Of a stretch of DNA of 64,000 nucleotides, positions 49,038-59,082 are shown in pieces (position 1 is the stretch's first letter; the number at the start of each line of letters is the position of its first letter). Location of the stretch: assembly GCF_024204685.1 (NCBI RefSeq), contig NZ_CP100350.1:62001-126000 (forward strand), in the 5' to 3' direction. Made by a program: the position numbers and the translations under genes. The stretch comes from Gilvimarinus sp. DA14. Its GTDB lineage: Bacteria > Pseudomonadota > Gammaproteobacteria > Pseudomonadales > Cellvibrionaceae. Below the pieces are notes generated by a model. That model was not told the DNA's origin. It saw only the letters and a program-made list of their open reading frames with translations, and did no database searches.

Positions 49038-50567
49038 ATGACGAAAAAAATAGTAATTGTCGGCGGCGGAACAGCCGGTTGGTTGTGCGCCGGTATTTTA
49101 GCGGCTGAGTTCACCGCCGGGCTGGAAATTACTCTGGTTGAATCCCCCGATGTCAGTCCCCTGGGGGTTGGTGAGGGTACTTGGCCCACCATGCGCTCCA
49201 CACTCAAACGCATGGGGATTCGCGAGACTGATTTTTTGCGCGAATGCTCTGCCTCCTTTAAGCAGGGTTCTAAATTTGTTGGCTGGCGTACCGGTGCGTC
49301 GGACGATTTCTACTATCATCCTTTTTCGTTGCCTACCGCGTTTAACGAGTTGGATTACCACACGCTTTGGCGCGACAGTGATGGACGCTCGTTTGATCAG
49401 GTGGCAGGAGTACAGAGTCGTATTTGTGAGCTGGGTTTAGCCCCTAAAACGATTACTGTGCCTGAGTATGCCGGCGCGCTGAACTATGGCTACCATTTGG
49501 ATGCGGGTAAATTCAGTGCTCTGTTGCAGCGCCATTGCATAGGCACATTGCAAGTTAAGCATGTTCTGGATCATGTGGTAGCGGTAGAGCAGGGCGGTAA
49601 CGGTGATATAGACGCTGTGGTGACGCAGCACCGTGGTAAATTGGAAGCCGACTTGTTTATCGATTGCAGTGGCGGGCGTAGCCTGCTGCTCGGTGAGCAA
49701 CTTGGCGTCGGCTTTGTGGAGTGCGCGCGTTACTCGATAAACGATACCGCCCTGGCGGCACAACTCCCTTACGCTAACGATCAGGCGCCGATTGCCAGTG
49801 CAACTATCGGAACGGCGCAGCAGTGTGGTTGGATTTGGGATATTGGTCTATCCAGTCGGCGCGGTGTGGGCTATGTGTATTCGAGCGCTCATGCCGATGC
49901 TGACAGCGCTGAGGCATGTTTGCGCCGCTACGCCCAAGAGACAGCGCCGCATGTGCCCGAGCAGGACATCTCGGTGCGAAAATTTAACATTCGCCCCGGA
50001 CACCGGGAAAAGTTCTGGCACAAAAACTGTGTCGCTGTGGGTATGTCTGCCGGTTTTATTGAACCCTTGGAGGCTTCGGCATTGGCACTGGTGGAGCTTT
50101 CCGCGGCGATGATTAGAGATGAGCTGCCGCAAAACCGTACCCAAATGGAAATAGTGGCGCGCAAGTTCAACCAGGTATTCACCTATCGCTGGCAGAGAAT
50201 AGTGGAGTTTTTGAAGTTGCACTATGTGCTCTCGCAAAGGCGTGACAGCGATTACTGGTGCGATGTGGTACAAGCGCAAAGTATTCCGGGTGAGCTTGCT
50301 GAAAAGCTTGAGTTGTGGCGGAGCAGGCCTCCCTATGTGCGAGATTTTTTACAGGTTGAAGAGCTCTTTCCCGCTGCCAGCTACGCCTATGTGCTTTACG
50401 GCATGGGATTTTGCGGAGAAAACGCTCCAGTGCGCAGGTTTGATGGCGAAAGAGCGCGCCAGCTGATGCAGGAAGAGCAGAAAAAATTTCACAATTATCA
50501 AAAGGCCATGCCCAGTAATCGTAAGCTGCTGGATACGGTGGCGCAGTTTGGTTTGAGTAAAGTGTAA
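49038..50567 (+). CDS. Flavin-dependent tryptophan-halogenase homologue 1
   Basis: A 509-residue FAD protein of the PrnA-like family. The FAD motif GGGTAGW is at the N-terminus, GVGEGTWPTM and ASFKQGSKFVGW follow (the FK lysine aligns with PrnA Lys79), and SAGFIEPLEASAL carries the conserved Glu. The WxWxIP signature is changed to WIWDIGLS, lacking Pro. It is the more diverged of three homologues here. Location after a TonB receptor argues against a normal antibiotic role. AAAATATGA start; it is followed by homologue 2 after 12 bp. Confidence 0.85.
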   Translation: MTKKIVIVGGGTAGWLCAGILAAEFTAGLEITLVESPDVSPLGVGEGTWPTMRSTLKRMGIRETDFLRECSASFKQGSKFVGWRTGASDDFYYHPFSLPTAFNELDYHTLWRDSDGRSFDQVAGVQSRICELGLAPKTITVPEYAGALNYGYHLDAGKFSALLQRHCIGTLQVKHVLDHVVAVEQGGNGDIDAVVTQHRGKLEADLFIDCSGGRSLLLGEQLGVGFVECARYSINDTALAAQLPYANDQAPIASATIGTAQQCGWIWDIGLSSRRGVGYVYSSAHADADSAEACLRRYAQETAPHVPEQDISVRKFNIRPGHREKFWHKNCVAVGMSAGFIEPLEASALALVELSAAMIRDELPQNRTQMEIVARKFNQVFTYRWQRIVEFLKLHYVLSQRRDSDYWCDVVQAQSIPGELAEKLELWRSRPPYVRDFLQVEELFPAASYAYVLYGMGFCGENAPVRRFDGERARQLMQEEQKKFHNYQKAMPSNRKLLDTVAQFGLSKV

Positions 50568-50579
50568 AGGGGGTGGGCG

Positions 50580-52064
50580 TTGAGCCAGCAGGCGATTAAT
50601 AAAGTAGTAGTAGCCGGAGGTGGCACGGCCGGCTGGATGACCGCTTGCGCCTTGGCGTCGCAGCTGGGGCATTATTTGAATGTAGTGCTGGTTGAATCAG
50701 AGAACATTCCCACCGTGGGTGTAGGTGAGGCAACCATTCCCACCATGCAGACTTTTCATTTGTTATTGCAGTTGCCTGAACAGGAGTTTATGCGCGCAAC
50801 CAATGCCACTTTTAAGCTGGGTATTGAGTTTGAAAATTGGGGCGCGATTGGCGAAAGCTATTTTCACTCTTTCGGTGAAACGGGGCGCGATTTTTGGGCT
50901 GGCCAGTTTCAGCATTTTTGGCTGCGCGAGCGTCTTAACGGCGGTCAGTTCTCCTACGCGGATTATTCCCCTGAAACCCAGGCCGCTCGCGCCGGTAAGT
51001 TTGCGATTACTAAAAACCCACGGTTGGGGTTTGCCTATCATCTGGATGCGGGACTTTACGCAAAGTATTTGCGCCGTGTGAGTGAGTCTCGCGGTGTCAC
51101 GCGTATTGAGGGAAAAATTCAAACGGTTAAGCTGGAGCCGAATAGCGGTAATATTGAAGCTTTGCAAATGGCCGATGGGCAGTTGATAGATGGCGATTTA
51201 TTTATCGATTGCACTGGTTTTCGCGGCCTTTTAATTGAGCAGACGCTCCATGCGGGTTATGAAGATTGGTCTCACCAGTTTTTATGCGATAGCGCGGTGG
51301 CCGTCCAAACTGAGTCTACGGGTGAGTTGCCTCCCTTTACCCGTTCAATCGCGCGCGAAAGCGGCTGGCAGTGGCGGATTCCGCTGCAGCACAGGGTTGG
51401 TAATGGTTTTGTTTTTGCCTCGGGTGCTATTGGTGATACCGAGGCCACCGACACGCTGTTGCAAAACGTTGTCGGTAAGCCCTTAAACGATCCGCGGGTT
51501 ATTCGCTTTCGCCCCGGAAAACGGCGCAAAACCTGGGTGAAAAACTGCGTCGCTCTGGGCCTGGCCAGCGGATTTATAGAGCCTTTAGAATCTACCAGTA
51601 TTCATTTGGTGTCCTCGGCGGTTATTCGCCTGATGCGTATGCTGCCTTTAACCGGCCTGTGCGCGCAGGATATTGAGACCTATAACCGCGCGACGGACAA
51701 AGAGCTGGCGGCGGTGCGTGATTTTGTGCTTTTGCATTACAAGCAAACCCGGCGCACTGACAGCGATTTTTGGCGTTACTGCCAGCAAATGCAGGTGCCG
51801 GATTCCTTGCAAGACCGGCTGGATATTTACCGAGATTCAGGAAGAATTTACTGGGATAGCGATGAGCTGTTTACAGTTAACTCCTGGAATCAGGTGATGC
51901 TGGGGCAGGGGGTTATGCCGCGTCATTACCATCCGGCGGCCGACATTATGCCGCAGGCAGATTTTGCCGCGCAGATGGCCAAGGTGCGTCAATCAGTGCA
52001 GCAGATGGTGGCTCAGCTGCCCACTCATCAGAATTTTTTACAATCCTACTGCGAGCCGCAATAG
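50580..52064 (+). CDS. Flavin-dependent tryptophan-halogenase homologue 2
   Basis: A 494-residue PrnA-like protein. GGGTAGWM, GVGEATIPTM, ATFKLGIEFENW (with the Lys79-equivalent), SGWQWRIPLQH (WxWxIP intact) and ASGFIEPLESTSIHL are all present, so the active-site set is complete. The start is probably TTG with AAGGGGGTGGG before it. It resembles the third homologue at 57595 more than the first. Substrate unknown; free tryptophan is unlikely given context. Confidence 0.87.
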   Translation: MSQQAINKVVVAGGGTAGWMTACALASQLGHYLNVVLVESENIPTVGVGEATIPTMQTFHLLLQLPEQEFMRATNATFKLGIEFENWGAIGESYFHSFGETGRDFWAGQFQHFWLRERLNGGQFSYADYSPETQAARAGKFAITKNPRLGFAYHLDAGLYAKYLRRVSESRGVTRIEGKIQTVKLEPNSGNIEALQMADGQLIDGDLFIDCTGFRGLLIEQTLHAGYEDWSHQFLCDSAVAVQTESTGELPPFTRSIARESGWQWRIPLQHRVGNGFVFASGAIGDTEATDTLLQNVVGKPLNDPRVIRFRPGKRRKTWVKNCVALGLASGFIEPLESTSIHLVSSAVIRLMRMLPLTGLCAQDIETYNRATDKELAAVRDFVLLHYKQTRRTDSDFWRYCQQMQVPDSLQDRLDIYRDSGRIYWDSDELFTVNSWNQVMLGQGVMPRHYHPAADIMPQADFAAQMAKVRQSVQQMVAQLPTHQNFLQSYCEPQ

Positions 52065-52246
52065 CATTTTTCCCGTCGCGCCCGATTTTTTTGGGCGCTT
52101 CCACGTTTAGCTTACCGCTTTTTACTCCTTTGGCGAGATCTGCCGCTCATTTGCGATCTTGCTAGAAATTCTTTTGTTTTCTTTTCAAAGCTTATCGCAA
52201 ATTTATGCTTGCTATGTGTTTTGGGTTGGCGTAGACTCAGTCAAAA

Positions 52247-52259
52247 GGTCAAGTTGACC
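52247..52259. promoter_or_regulatory. Palindrome upstream of TonB receptor 2
   Basis: GGTCAA-G-TTGACC, a perfect 6-1-6 inverted repeat 211 bp before the receptor ATG. It differs from the GTAACCGGTTAC sites of receptor 1. The rest of the 406-bp gap holds a GCGCCC/GGGCGC hairpin (52078-52098) but nothing else clear. Confidence 0.55.
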
Positions 52260-52470
52260 ACAAGCATAAAGTCGACAAGACTAACTGTTTGGTCTTAGGG
52301 GAGCGCCTCTTACAGCCGATAAGAATATAAGCGCGGTGTGCGTTTCCTTCGACGATGGACATCTTGTTTTCAGCGCTAACTGAAAATGGGATTTGCCTGG
52401 GCGCAGCAAGCGTCAAGGTTGGCCCGGGTATAAAGCTAAAAATAATGCCAAGTCTAAGAAAGGAGAGCTC

Positions 52471-55400
52471 ATGTATAACAGTAAATCCAACTTCAAACGC
52501 AAGTTGATTGCTTCGGCGGTCGCCTCTTGTGCTATGTCGGGCTTTGTTGCGCCGACATTTGCCCAGGGCACCGACATGCTTGAAGAGGTGGTGGTAACAG
52601 GCATACGCGCGTCACTGGATCGCGCTATGGATGTTAAACGCGATTCGGCCGGTGTGGTGGATGCCATTTCGGCGGAAGATATCGGTAAATTTCCCGACTC
52701 CAACCTCGCCGAATCCTTGCAGCGTATTACCGGTGTATCTATTGATCGTCGCAACGGTGAGGGCGCCGAGGTAACCATTCGTGGTTTCGGCAGCGACAAT
52801 AATATGGTGCTGTTAAACGGTCGCCAAATGCCGGGCGGCACCGCCTTTGGTGGCGGTAGTGGTGCCGGTAACACCTTAGGTGGTGGCTCGCGGGCATTCG
52901 ACTTCTCTAACCTTGCCTCTGAAAGTGTGGGCGGTGTTGACGTCTACAAGACCGGTCGCGCCAGCATCAGCTCGGGCGGTATTGGCGGTACCATCGATAT
53001 TAACACCCGCCGTCCTCTGGATAACCCAGGTCTGAACGCCACCGTTGGCGCGAAGGCCGTATACGATAGCACTAATGTTCACGGCGAAGATGTGACTCCA
53101 GAACTGTCCGGTTTGGTTAGCTGGACCGACGACAGTGAAATGTTTGGTGTAGCTCTGAGCGCCAGCTATCAGGAGCGTGACTCCGCTTCTGCAGGTTTTG
53201 CCTCTAACGAGTGGAATATTCGCACTTGGGGTGAAGGCGATTTACTGTACTCAATGGCGCCAGATGGTGTGATTGAAAATGCACCCGAAGATGGGCAAAT
53301 GTACACCCGCCCCAATGACATCCGCTACAGCTTTTCTGATCGCCATCGCGAGCGCACCAACGCTCAGTTGACTTTGCAGTTCCGCCCCATGGACGCTCTG
53401 ACCATCACCGGTGACTACACCTACGCGGAAAACTACTTACAGGAAAACCGTCACGAGCAAACCTTCTGGTACAACAACGGCGGTAACGTTCAGCGCATTG
53501 AATTTGATGATGGTTTAGTGGCGGCGCCGGTTATTTATTCCGAAGGCCTGCTGAACTCTAAAGATATGGGCTTTGAGCAACAGTGGCGCGAGCAGACCAA
53601 TACCCTGGAGTCTGCTGGTATTAATGTGGATTGGCAGATTACCGATTCCTTTAATCTGACTCTGGATGCCCACGACTCCACTATGGAAAGCTTGCCCACA
53701 GGCCCCGCAGGCGGAGCCGGTGAGATTGCCATTAGTGTTGCGGGCCCTGTAGGCGCCAGCCAAACCGTAGATTACAGCGGTGATTTGCCCTCGGCCAGTT
53801 ACACCATTAACGATTCACGCGGCAATAACAATGGTGTGTTTGATGCTGGAGATTTAGGTACTCAGGTGGCGCGTATTTGGTATGCAGGCCAAACCACCGA
53901 TGTTGATCAGATTCAGCTGGAAGGTACTTTTGATTTTGACGACGGCCGCATCAGCTTTGGTGTCGATAGCCGCTCGGTGTCCATGACCCAGCAAAACTCT
54001 AACCGCCAGATGACATTGGGTAACTGGGGCGTAAATAACCCGGGTGAAATTCCCGAGGGTTACATGGAAGAGTTTTGCCTGACCTGTCAATTTGACGATT
54101 ACGACGTAGGTGAAATTGTTGGCTTCCGCTCCACTGATATTCCGGGGCTGGCAGAAACCATGATCAATCAGTACGCGAGCTCTACTGGCGACCCCAGCTA
54201 TCAGTACATGATTGAGCCACTGTTTACCACCAACAACACCATCGAAGAAGATATCAATGCGTTGTACGTGGAATTCGAAACCTCGGGTAGCCTGGGGGAT
54301 ATGGGTACCAACCTGTTGGTGGGTTTACGCTACGAAGACACAGACGTGACTTCATCCAGCCAAATGCGTGTGCCGCAGTACTTTGAGTGGAACGGCAACA
54401 ACGACTTCACCTTGCGGCAAACTGACGAAATTATGCCGGTGACTGTTGACGCCAGTTACGATCACTTGCTGCCTAGCGTCGATTTCAACATTAACTTTAC
54501 CGATGATCTGGTGGGGCGCATCTCCTACAGTAAAACCATTGCTCGTGCCGGTTACGGCAACCTGGCGGCCTCGTCTGGCGGTTTTGGCATGGATGGTGGT
54601 TCAACCCTGCTGGGCGCTGTACCCCAGGCGGAGTCCAACAACCCCGAGCTGAAACCACTGGAGTCGGATAACGTCGATATATCTGTGGAGTGGTACTACG
54701 CCGACAGTAGTTACGCCTCTGTGGGTGTTTTCGATAAGCGTGTTAAAAACTTTGTGGGTATCGAAAAAGTTGAACAAGAGTTCTTTGGTATGCGCAACGT
54801 CACTAGCGGTGCACGTGCTCAGGCGGCATTGGCCGCACTGCAAGATCTGGGCGCAGCGGTGAACAATGATTCGCTCTATGCCATGACCGTTATTTTGAGC
54901 AATCCGCAAGACTTCCCCAATGGTGCTGCCGACTATCAGTATGATACCTCTACCGGCCTGACCGATCCGGATTTCTACGTGGATATTGAAAGTGGTTACA
55001 ACATGATTCCGAACGACACGGATGATCCGACCACTTATCTCACCGACAAGCCGGTAAACCAAAACAACGCCAATATCTACGGTGCGGAATTTGCGCTGCA
55101 GCATTTCTTTGGTGAAACAGGTTTCGGTGTTCAGGCTAACTACACCCTGGTCCGTGGCGATCTGAAATTTGATAATGCCGCGCCGATTACTGAAACCCAG
55201 TTTGCATTGTTGGGCTTAAGTGATTCGGCCAACCTGGTGGCGATGTACGAGAACTACGGTTTTGACGTGCGCCTGGCATACAACTGGCGCGATGAGTTCT
55301 TGAATGAAACTGGCCGTGGCGGCTCCTCTAACCCCGTGTACGTAGAAGCTTACTCGCAGATTGATTTGAACGTCGGTTATGACATTACCGACAACTTCAA

Positions 55401-55527
55401 CATCTTCTTTGAGGGTATTAACTTGAACGGTGAGAACGTACGTCACCACGCCCGTACCGAAAATATGCCTTGGTATCTGGAAGAGCTGGGTCCTCGCTAC
55501 CAGCTTGGAGCTCGTTATACCTTTTGA
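52471..55527 (+). CDS. TonB-dependent receptor, long type (1018 aa)
   Basis: A paralogue of the receptor at 45752. Signal peptide about 1-34 (ending TFAQ), TonB box EEVVVTGIR, plug domain with SAEDIGKFPDSNLAESLQRI and a Gly-rich insert (GGTAFGGGSGAGNTLGGGSR) that the first receptor lacks, and a long barrel ending RYQLGARYTF. The ATG at 52471 follows AAAGGAGAGCTC; an upstream ATG would add 26 residues with no signal-peptide character. It heads the SapC-cupin-halogenase set. Confidence 0.92.
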   Translation: MYNSKSNFKRKLIASAVASCAMSGFVAPTFAQGTDMLEEVVVTGIRASLDRAMDVKRDSAGVVDAISAEDIGKFPDSNLAESLQRITGVSIDRRNGEGAEVTIRGFGSDNNMVLLNGRQMPGGTAFGGGSGAGNTLGGGSRAFDFSNLASESVGGVDVYKTGRASISSGGIGGTIDINTRRPLDNPGLNATVGAKAVYDSTNVHGEDVTPELSGLVSWTDDSEMFGVALSASYQERDSASAGFASNEWNIRTWGEGDLLYSMAPDGVIENAPEDGQMYTRPNDIRYSFSDRHRERTNAQLTLQFRPMDALTITGDYTYAENYLQENRHEQTFWYNNGGNVQRIEFDDGLVAAPVIYSEGLLNSKDMGFEQQWREQTNTLESAGINVDWQITDSFNLTLDAHDSTMESLPTGPAGGAGEIAISVAGPVGASQTVDYSGDLPSASYTINDSRGNNNGVFDAGDLGTQVARIWYAGQTTDVDQIQLEGTFDFDDGRISFGVDSRSVSMTQQNSNRQMTLGNWGVNNPGEIPEGYMEEFCLTCQFDDYDVGEIVGFRSTDIPGLAETMINQYASSTGDPSYQYMIEPLFTTNNTIEEDINALYVEFETSGSLGDMGTNLLVGLRYEDTDVTSSSQMRVPQYFEWNGNNDFTLRQTDEIMPVTVDASYDHLLPSVDFNINFTDDLVGRISYSKTIARAGYGNLAASSGGFGMDGGSTLLGAVPQAESNNPELKPLESDNVDISVEWYYADSSYASVGVFDKRVKNFVGIEKVEQEFFGMRNVTSGARAQAALAALQDLGAAVNNDSLYAMTVILSNPQDFPNGAADYQYDTSTGLTDPDFYVDIESGYNMIPNDTDDPTTYLTDKPVNQNNANIYGAEFALQHFFGETGFGVQANYTLVRGDLKFDNAAPITETQFALLGLSDSANLVAMYENYGFDVRLAYNWRDEFLNETGRGGSSNPVYVEAYSQIDLNVGYDITDNFNIFFEGINLNGENVRHHARTENMPWYLEELGPRYQLGARYTF

Positions 55528-55580
55528 TTGATCTGGGTATAACTCCCGTTTGACAACCTCGTTGTCGAAATGCGGGTTTG

Positions 55581-55608
55581 GGCCGCTGCCTTGTCAGCGG
55601 CCTTTTTT
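55581..55608 (+). terminator. Terminator after TonB receptor 2
   Basis: GGCCGCTG, CCTTGT, CAGCGGCC followed by TTTTTT. Partial read-through to the SapC gene is possible. Confidence 0.9.
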
Positions 55609-55738
55609 ATGCCTGTCTTTTGTGCCGTAACACCGCTTTAGTTCACCTGACGACTGTGGTTAAATGACCGCACAAGAGAGCCAAAAACCAATATGTCTGG
55701 TTTTTAACAATAACAATGTAACCAAGTGGATTTTTGCA

Positions 55739-56467
55739 ATGGCTAATCACGCACTGCTCAATAATGTCAATCACCAAAATCTAAAAGTCGATACCCGCTA
55801 CCGCGCCGAGTTCGGTGACAATCAAAGCGCTGTCATCACTTTTCCTACCGAGTTTGCCGATATTCAGCGTCACTATCCCATTTTGTTGCAAAAAAACAGC
55901 AACACTGGAGAATTTCAGGCGGTGGCTCTGTTGGGTTTTAACGATGAAAACCTGTTTTTGCAAAACGGCGAGTGGGCCGCCAGTTACGTACCCGGGGTTA
56001 TCGCCCGAGGCCCTTTTTTAATTGGCTTTCAAGAGCAAGAGATTGATGGCGAAGTGCGTAAAGAGCCGGTGATACATGTAGATTTGGACGATCCTCGTGT
56101 CAACGAAACCGAAGGAGAGCCGGTTTTTCTCGAGCATGGCGGCAATTCGCCGTATCTCGAACGTGTGGTTACTATTTTGAAAGGTATTCACGATGGGCTC
56201 AGCTATGGCAAGGCTATGTATGCCGCGCTGGCAGAGTTAGAGCTGATCGAGCAGGTGAATTTAGAGATAAAAGTTCACGACGATGAGCAGTACAATTTTA
56301 ACAATTTCTATACCATCAGCGATGAAAAGCTGGCTCAGCTAGACGGCGAGAATCTGGCAAAGTTAAATCGTGCAGGTTTTCTTGAGGGCGCCTTTTTGCT
56401 GAAAGCCTCGCTGACCAATATCAAAACGCTTATCGAGCTAAAGCGAAAGAAAATCGCCGCGGCCTAA
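55739..56467 (+). CDS. SapC-family protein
   Basis: A 242-residue SapC-like protein: start MANHALLNNVNHQNLKV, then FPTEFADIQRHYPILLQKN, GFQAVALLGFNDENLF-like residues, and FLIGFQEQ. The name SapC comes from an S-layer-associated operon; the molecular activity is not established. The ATG at 55739 is preceded by AAGTGGA and gives the conserved N-terminus. It is regularly encoded between TonB receptors and halogenase homologues in glycan loci, as here. Confidence 0.88.
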   Translation: MANHALLNNVNHQNLKVDTRYRAEFGDNQSAVITFPTEFADIQRHYPILLQKNSNTGEFQAVALLGFNDENLFLQNGEWAASYVPGVIARGPFLIGFQEQEIDGEVRKEPVIHVDLDDPRVNETEGEPVFLEHGGNSPYLERVVTILKGIHDGLSYGKAMYAALAELELIEQVNLEIKVHDDEQYNFNNFYTISDEKLAQLDGENLAKLNRAGFLEGAFLLKASLTNIKTLIELKRKKIAAA

Positions 56468-56552
56468 GGCCAACCTACCTATTATCGATACCTGACGTGC
56501 TCATAACGGCTGCGTGCAAAGTGCTGGAGGGCGAGGGAGGTCTCACACGCCT

Positions 56553-57584
56553 ATGATGGAGATAAATAAAAAAGTAAAAGTGGTGGCTGGCGTCACCCCT
56601 GATGCCATTAACTTTGATGAGTTAATGGCCGCGCAACAACCGGTTATTCTGCAGGGCTTAGTCCGCCAGTGGCCGATGGTACAGGCCGCGCTTAATTCTC
56701 ATCAGAGCGCGATGGACTACCTCAAGTCTTTTTATAACGGTCGTACCGTGGGTTCCTACTGGGCGGGCCCCGAGATAAAGGGTCGCTACGGCTATAACGA
56801 GACGCTGACAGATCTAAACTTTGAACGCCGCCGGGTACCTTTAACTGAAATGTTAGAGAGTATTCAAACCCATTTATACGACGATGCACCGCCTTCTCGC
56901 TATGTGGGCTCTACTTCTATCGATGCGTGTTTGCCCGGGTTTCGCGCCGCCAATGATTTACCTTTTACGCACCCAATGTTTGAGCAAAACCCGCCGCTTG
57001 CGAGCATTTGGTTGGGCAATCCGTCAGTGGTCGCCGCTCATTACGACGCGCCCAACAATATCGCCTGCTGCGTGGCGGGCAAGCGTCGTTTTACGTTATT
57101 TCCCCCTGACCAGATCGCCAATTTATACCCGGGGCCGTTAGAGCCTACACCGGGTGGTCAGGCTATTAGCTTGGTGGACTTCGCTAATCCGGATTTAGAG
57201 CGCTTTCCCGGGTTCAGTCAAGCTCTTGAGGTGGCCCAGGTGGCAGATTTAGAGCCTGGTGATGCGCTTTTCTACCCCAGCATGTGGTGGCATCAGGTTG
57301 AGGGGCTGGATCGTTTTAACGTAATGATCAACTATTGGTGGAACACCTCGCCCGGTTATATGGGGACACCCATGAATGTGCTCAAGCACGCGTTGCTGAG
57401 TTTGCGCGATCGCCCCAAGCATGAGCGCGAGGCCTGGCGCAGCGTGTTTGATTACTATGTATTTGGTGAGGTGGAGCAAAGTCGGGCACATATCCCCGAA
57501 CACGCCCGTGGTGAACTGGCGCCGCTGGACGATATACGGGCACGTCAGCTGCGCGCCTGGCTGATCAATCGCTTGAATCGCTGA
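56553..57584 (+). CDS. Cupin_8/JmjC-like dioxygenase-type protein
   Basis: A 343-residue protein of the cupin-like (JmjC-related) group. The Fe(II) ligands are visible: HYD at 163-165 (HxD motif in AHYDAPNNIACC) and the distal His247 in MWWHQVEGLD. The N-terminal part has QQPVILQGLVRQWP, typical of this class of 2-oxoglutarate-dependent hydroxylases. GGGAGG precedes the ATG pair at 56553. It is 10 bp ahead of a halogenase homologue and probably works with it, perhaps modifying the same substrate (inference). Confidence 0.87.
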   Translation: MMEINKKVKVVAGVTPDAINFDELMAAQQPVILQGLVRQWPMVQAALNSHQSAMDYLKSFYNGRTVGSYWAGPEIKGRYGYNETLTDLNFERRRVPLTEMLESIQTHLYDDAPPSRYVGSTSIDACLPGFRAANDLPFTHPMFEQNPPLASIWLGNPSVVAAHYDAPNNIACCVAGKRRFTLFPPDQIANLYPGPLEPTPGGQAISLVDFANPDLERFPGFSQALEVAQVADLEPGDALFYPSMWWHQVEGLDRFNVMINYWWNTSPGYMGTPMNVLKHALLSLRDRPKHEREAWRSVFDYYVFGEVEQSRAHIPEHARGELAPLDDIRARQLRAWLINRLNR

Positions 57585-57594
57585 GGTAAGCGCC

Positions 57595-59082
57595 GTGACT
57601 GCACCCGTACGTAAAGTGGTTATTGCCGGCGGTGGTACCGCAGGCTGGGTTACCGCTGCGGCGCTGTCGCGCCAGTTGGGCGATATGCTGGATATAACCC
57701 TGGTGGAATCGGATGCGATCGCCACAGTGGGCGTGGGAGAGGCCTCTATTCCCACGATGCCGACTTTTCACCGCTTGCTGCGTATTGATGAACAAGAATT
57801 TATGCGCGCCAGCAATGCCACCTTTAAGCTAGGTATCAGCTTTGAAAACTGGCGCTCTCTGGGGCACAAATATGTGCACTCGTTTGGCGAGACGGGCAAA
57901 GATACCTGGGTTGCGGACTTTCACCATTTTTGGCTGCGCGCCCGTGAGCTGGGTTTTGGCGGTGAGTTTGGGGACTATTGTCTGGAGCTGCAGGCGGCCC
58001 TGGAGAACAAGTTTGCCCTGCCTCAGGGGGCGACGAGCGGTTTGAACTATGCCTATCATCTGGACGCAGGGCTTTATGCGACCTTTTTACGCCGCATCAG
58101 CGAGAGCGCAGGGGTCTACCGAGTTGAAGGGAAAATTGATCGCGTAGTGCAAGATGCTGACAGCGGTTATATTAATTCTCTGCAACTTGAAGACGGTCGC
58201 GAGATAAGCGGCGATTTATTTATCGATTGCACAGGGTTTCGCGCCTTGTTAATTGAACAGACTTTGCAGTCCGGGTTTGAAGACTGGAGCCATTGGCTGC
58301 CCTGCAATAGGGCCCTGGCGGTGCAGAGCAAAAGTCACGCCTGCGTTCCCTACACCCGCTCTATTGCCCGCAGTGCCGGCTGGCAGTGGCAGATCCCGCT
58401 GCAAAACCGGGTAGGAAACGGCCTGGTGTATGCCGCTGATTATTTGACCGATGCAGAGGCCGAAGCTGAGCTAATGAACGGGCTAGAGGGCGATGCCTTA
58501 ACCGCCCCGCGCTTAATTCGCTATCAAACCGGGCGGCGTAAACAGGCCTGGAGCAAAAACTGTATTGCGTTTGGTCTCTCGAGCGGGTTTGTCGAGCCAT
58601 TGGAGTCCACCAGTATTCATCTGGTGATGATTGGCGTTACCCGTTTGCTGCAACTGTTTCCCTTCGACGGGATCAGCGACGCACTGATTGCGCGTTTTAA
58701 TCAGCTCGCCGATGCCGAGCTGGAGGGTATCCGCGATTTTATTATCCTGCATTATCACGTCACCCAGCGTGATGACACGCCGTTTTGGCGCTATTGCCGC
58801 GATATGTCGCTACCCGATAGTCTCTCCCAGCGCATACAGCTGTTTCGCGACCATGCCCAGGCCTATCAGGGTGACAGTGAATTGTTCCGTGTCGACTCAT
58901 GGGTGCAGGTGATGCTCGGGCAGGGGGTTGAGCCGGCGCACTATCACCCCATGGCTAAAGCCATGAAGCCCGAACAGTTACAGCAGTTTTTGCAGCAGTT
59001 GCGCGGCGCAATTGCGCAATCGGTGGGGGCTCTGCCTTCCCACGAGGCTTTTCTGAAGCAGTATTGCCCGGCTCAGGTTTAA
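57595..59082 (+). CDS. Flavin-dependent tryptophan-halogenase homologue 3
   Basis: A 495-residue PrnA-like protein. GGGTAGWV, GVGEASIPTM, ATFKLGISFENW (Lys79-equivalent present), AGWQWQIPLQN (WxWxIP intact) and SSGFVEPLESTSIHL are visible, so all family active-site motifs are kept. It begins with GTG, coupled to the cupin gene by the GAGG inside its stop region. It is closest to homologue 2. The chemistry it performs here is not known. Confidence 0.87.
   Translation: MTAPVRKVVIAGGGTAGWVTAAALSRQLGDMLDITLVESDAIATVGVGEASIPTMPTFHRLLRIDEQEFMRASNATFKLGISFENWRSLGHKYVHSFGETGKDTWVADFHHFWLRARELGFGGEFGDYCLELQAALENKFALPQGATSGLNYAYHLDAGLYATFLRRISESAGVYRVEGKIDRVVQDADSGYINSLQLEDGREISGDLFIDCTGFRALLIEQTLQSGFEDWSHWLPCNRALAVQSKSHACVPYTRSIARSAGWQWQIPLQNRVGNGLVYAADYLTDAEAEAELMNGLEGDALTAPRLIRYQTGRRKQAWSKNCIAFGLSSGFVEPLESTSIHLVMIGVTRLLQLFPFDGISDALIARFNQLADAELEGIRDFIILHYHVTQRDDTPFWRYCRDMSLPDSLSQRIQLFRDHAQAYQGDSELFRVDSWVQVMLGQGVEPAHYHPMAKAMKPEQLQQFLQQLRGAIAQSVGALPSHEAFLKQYCPAQV

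Noticed and set aside
52078-52098. Terminator after halogenase homologue 2
   Set aside because: GCGCCC/GGGCGC stem has its T-run in the loop, not after the stem, so it is not a standard terminator.
50580-59082. Loss of the catalytic lysine in halogenase homologues 2 and 3 (GIEFENW, GISFENW)
   Set aside because: The residue changed is the equivalent of PrnA Lys83. The catalytic Lys79 is the Lys after Phe in ATFK, and it is present in both.
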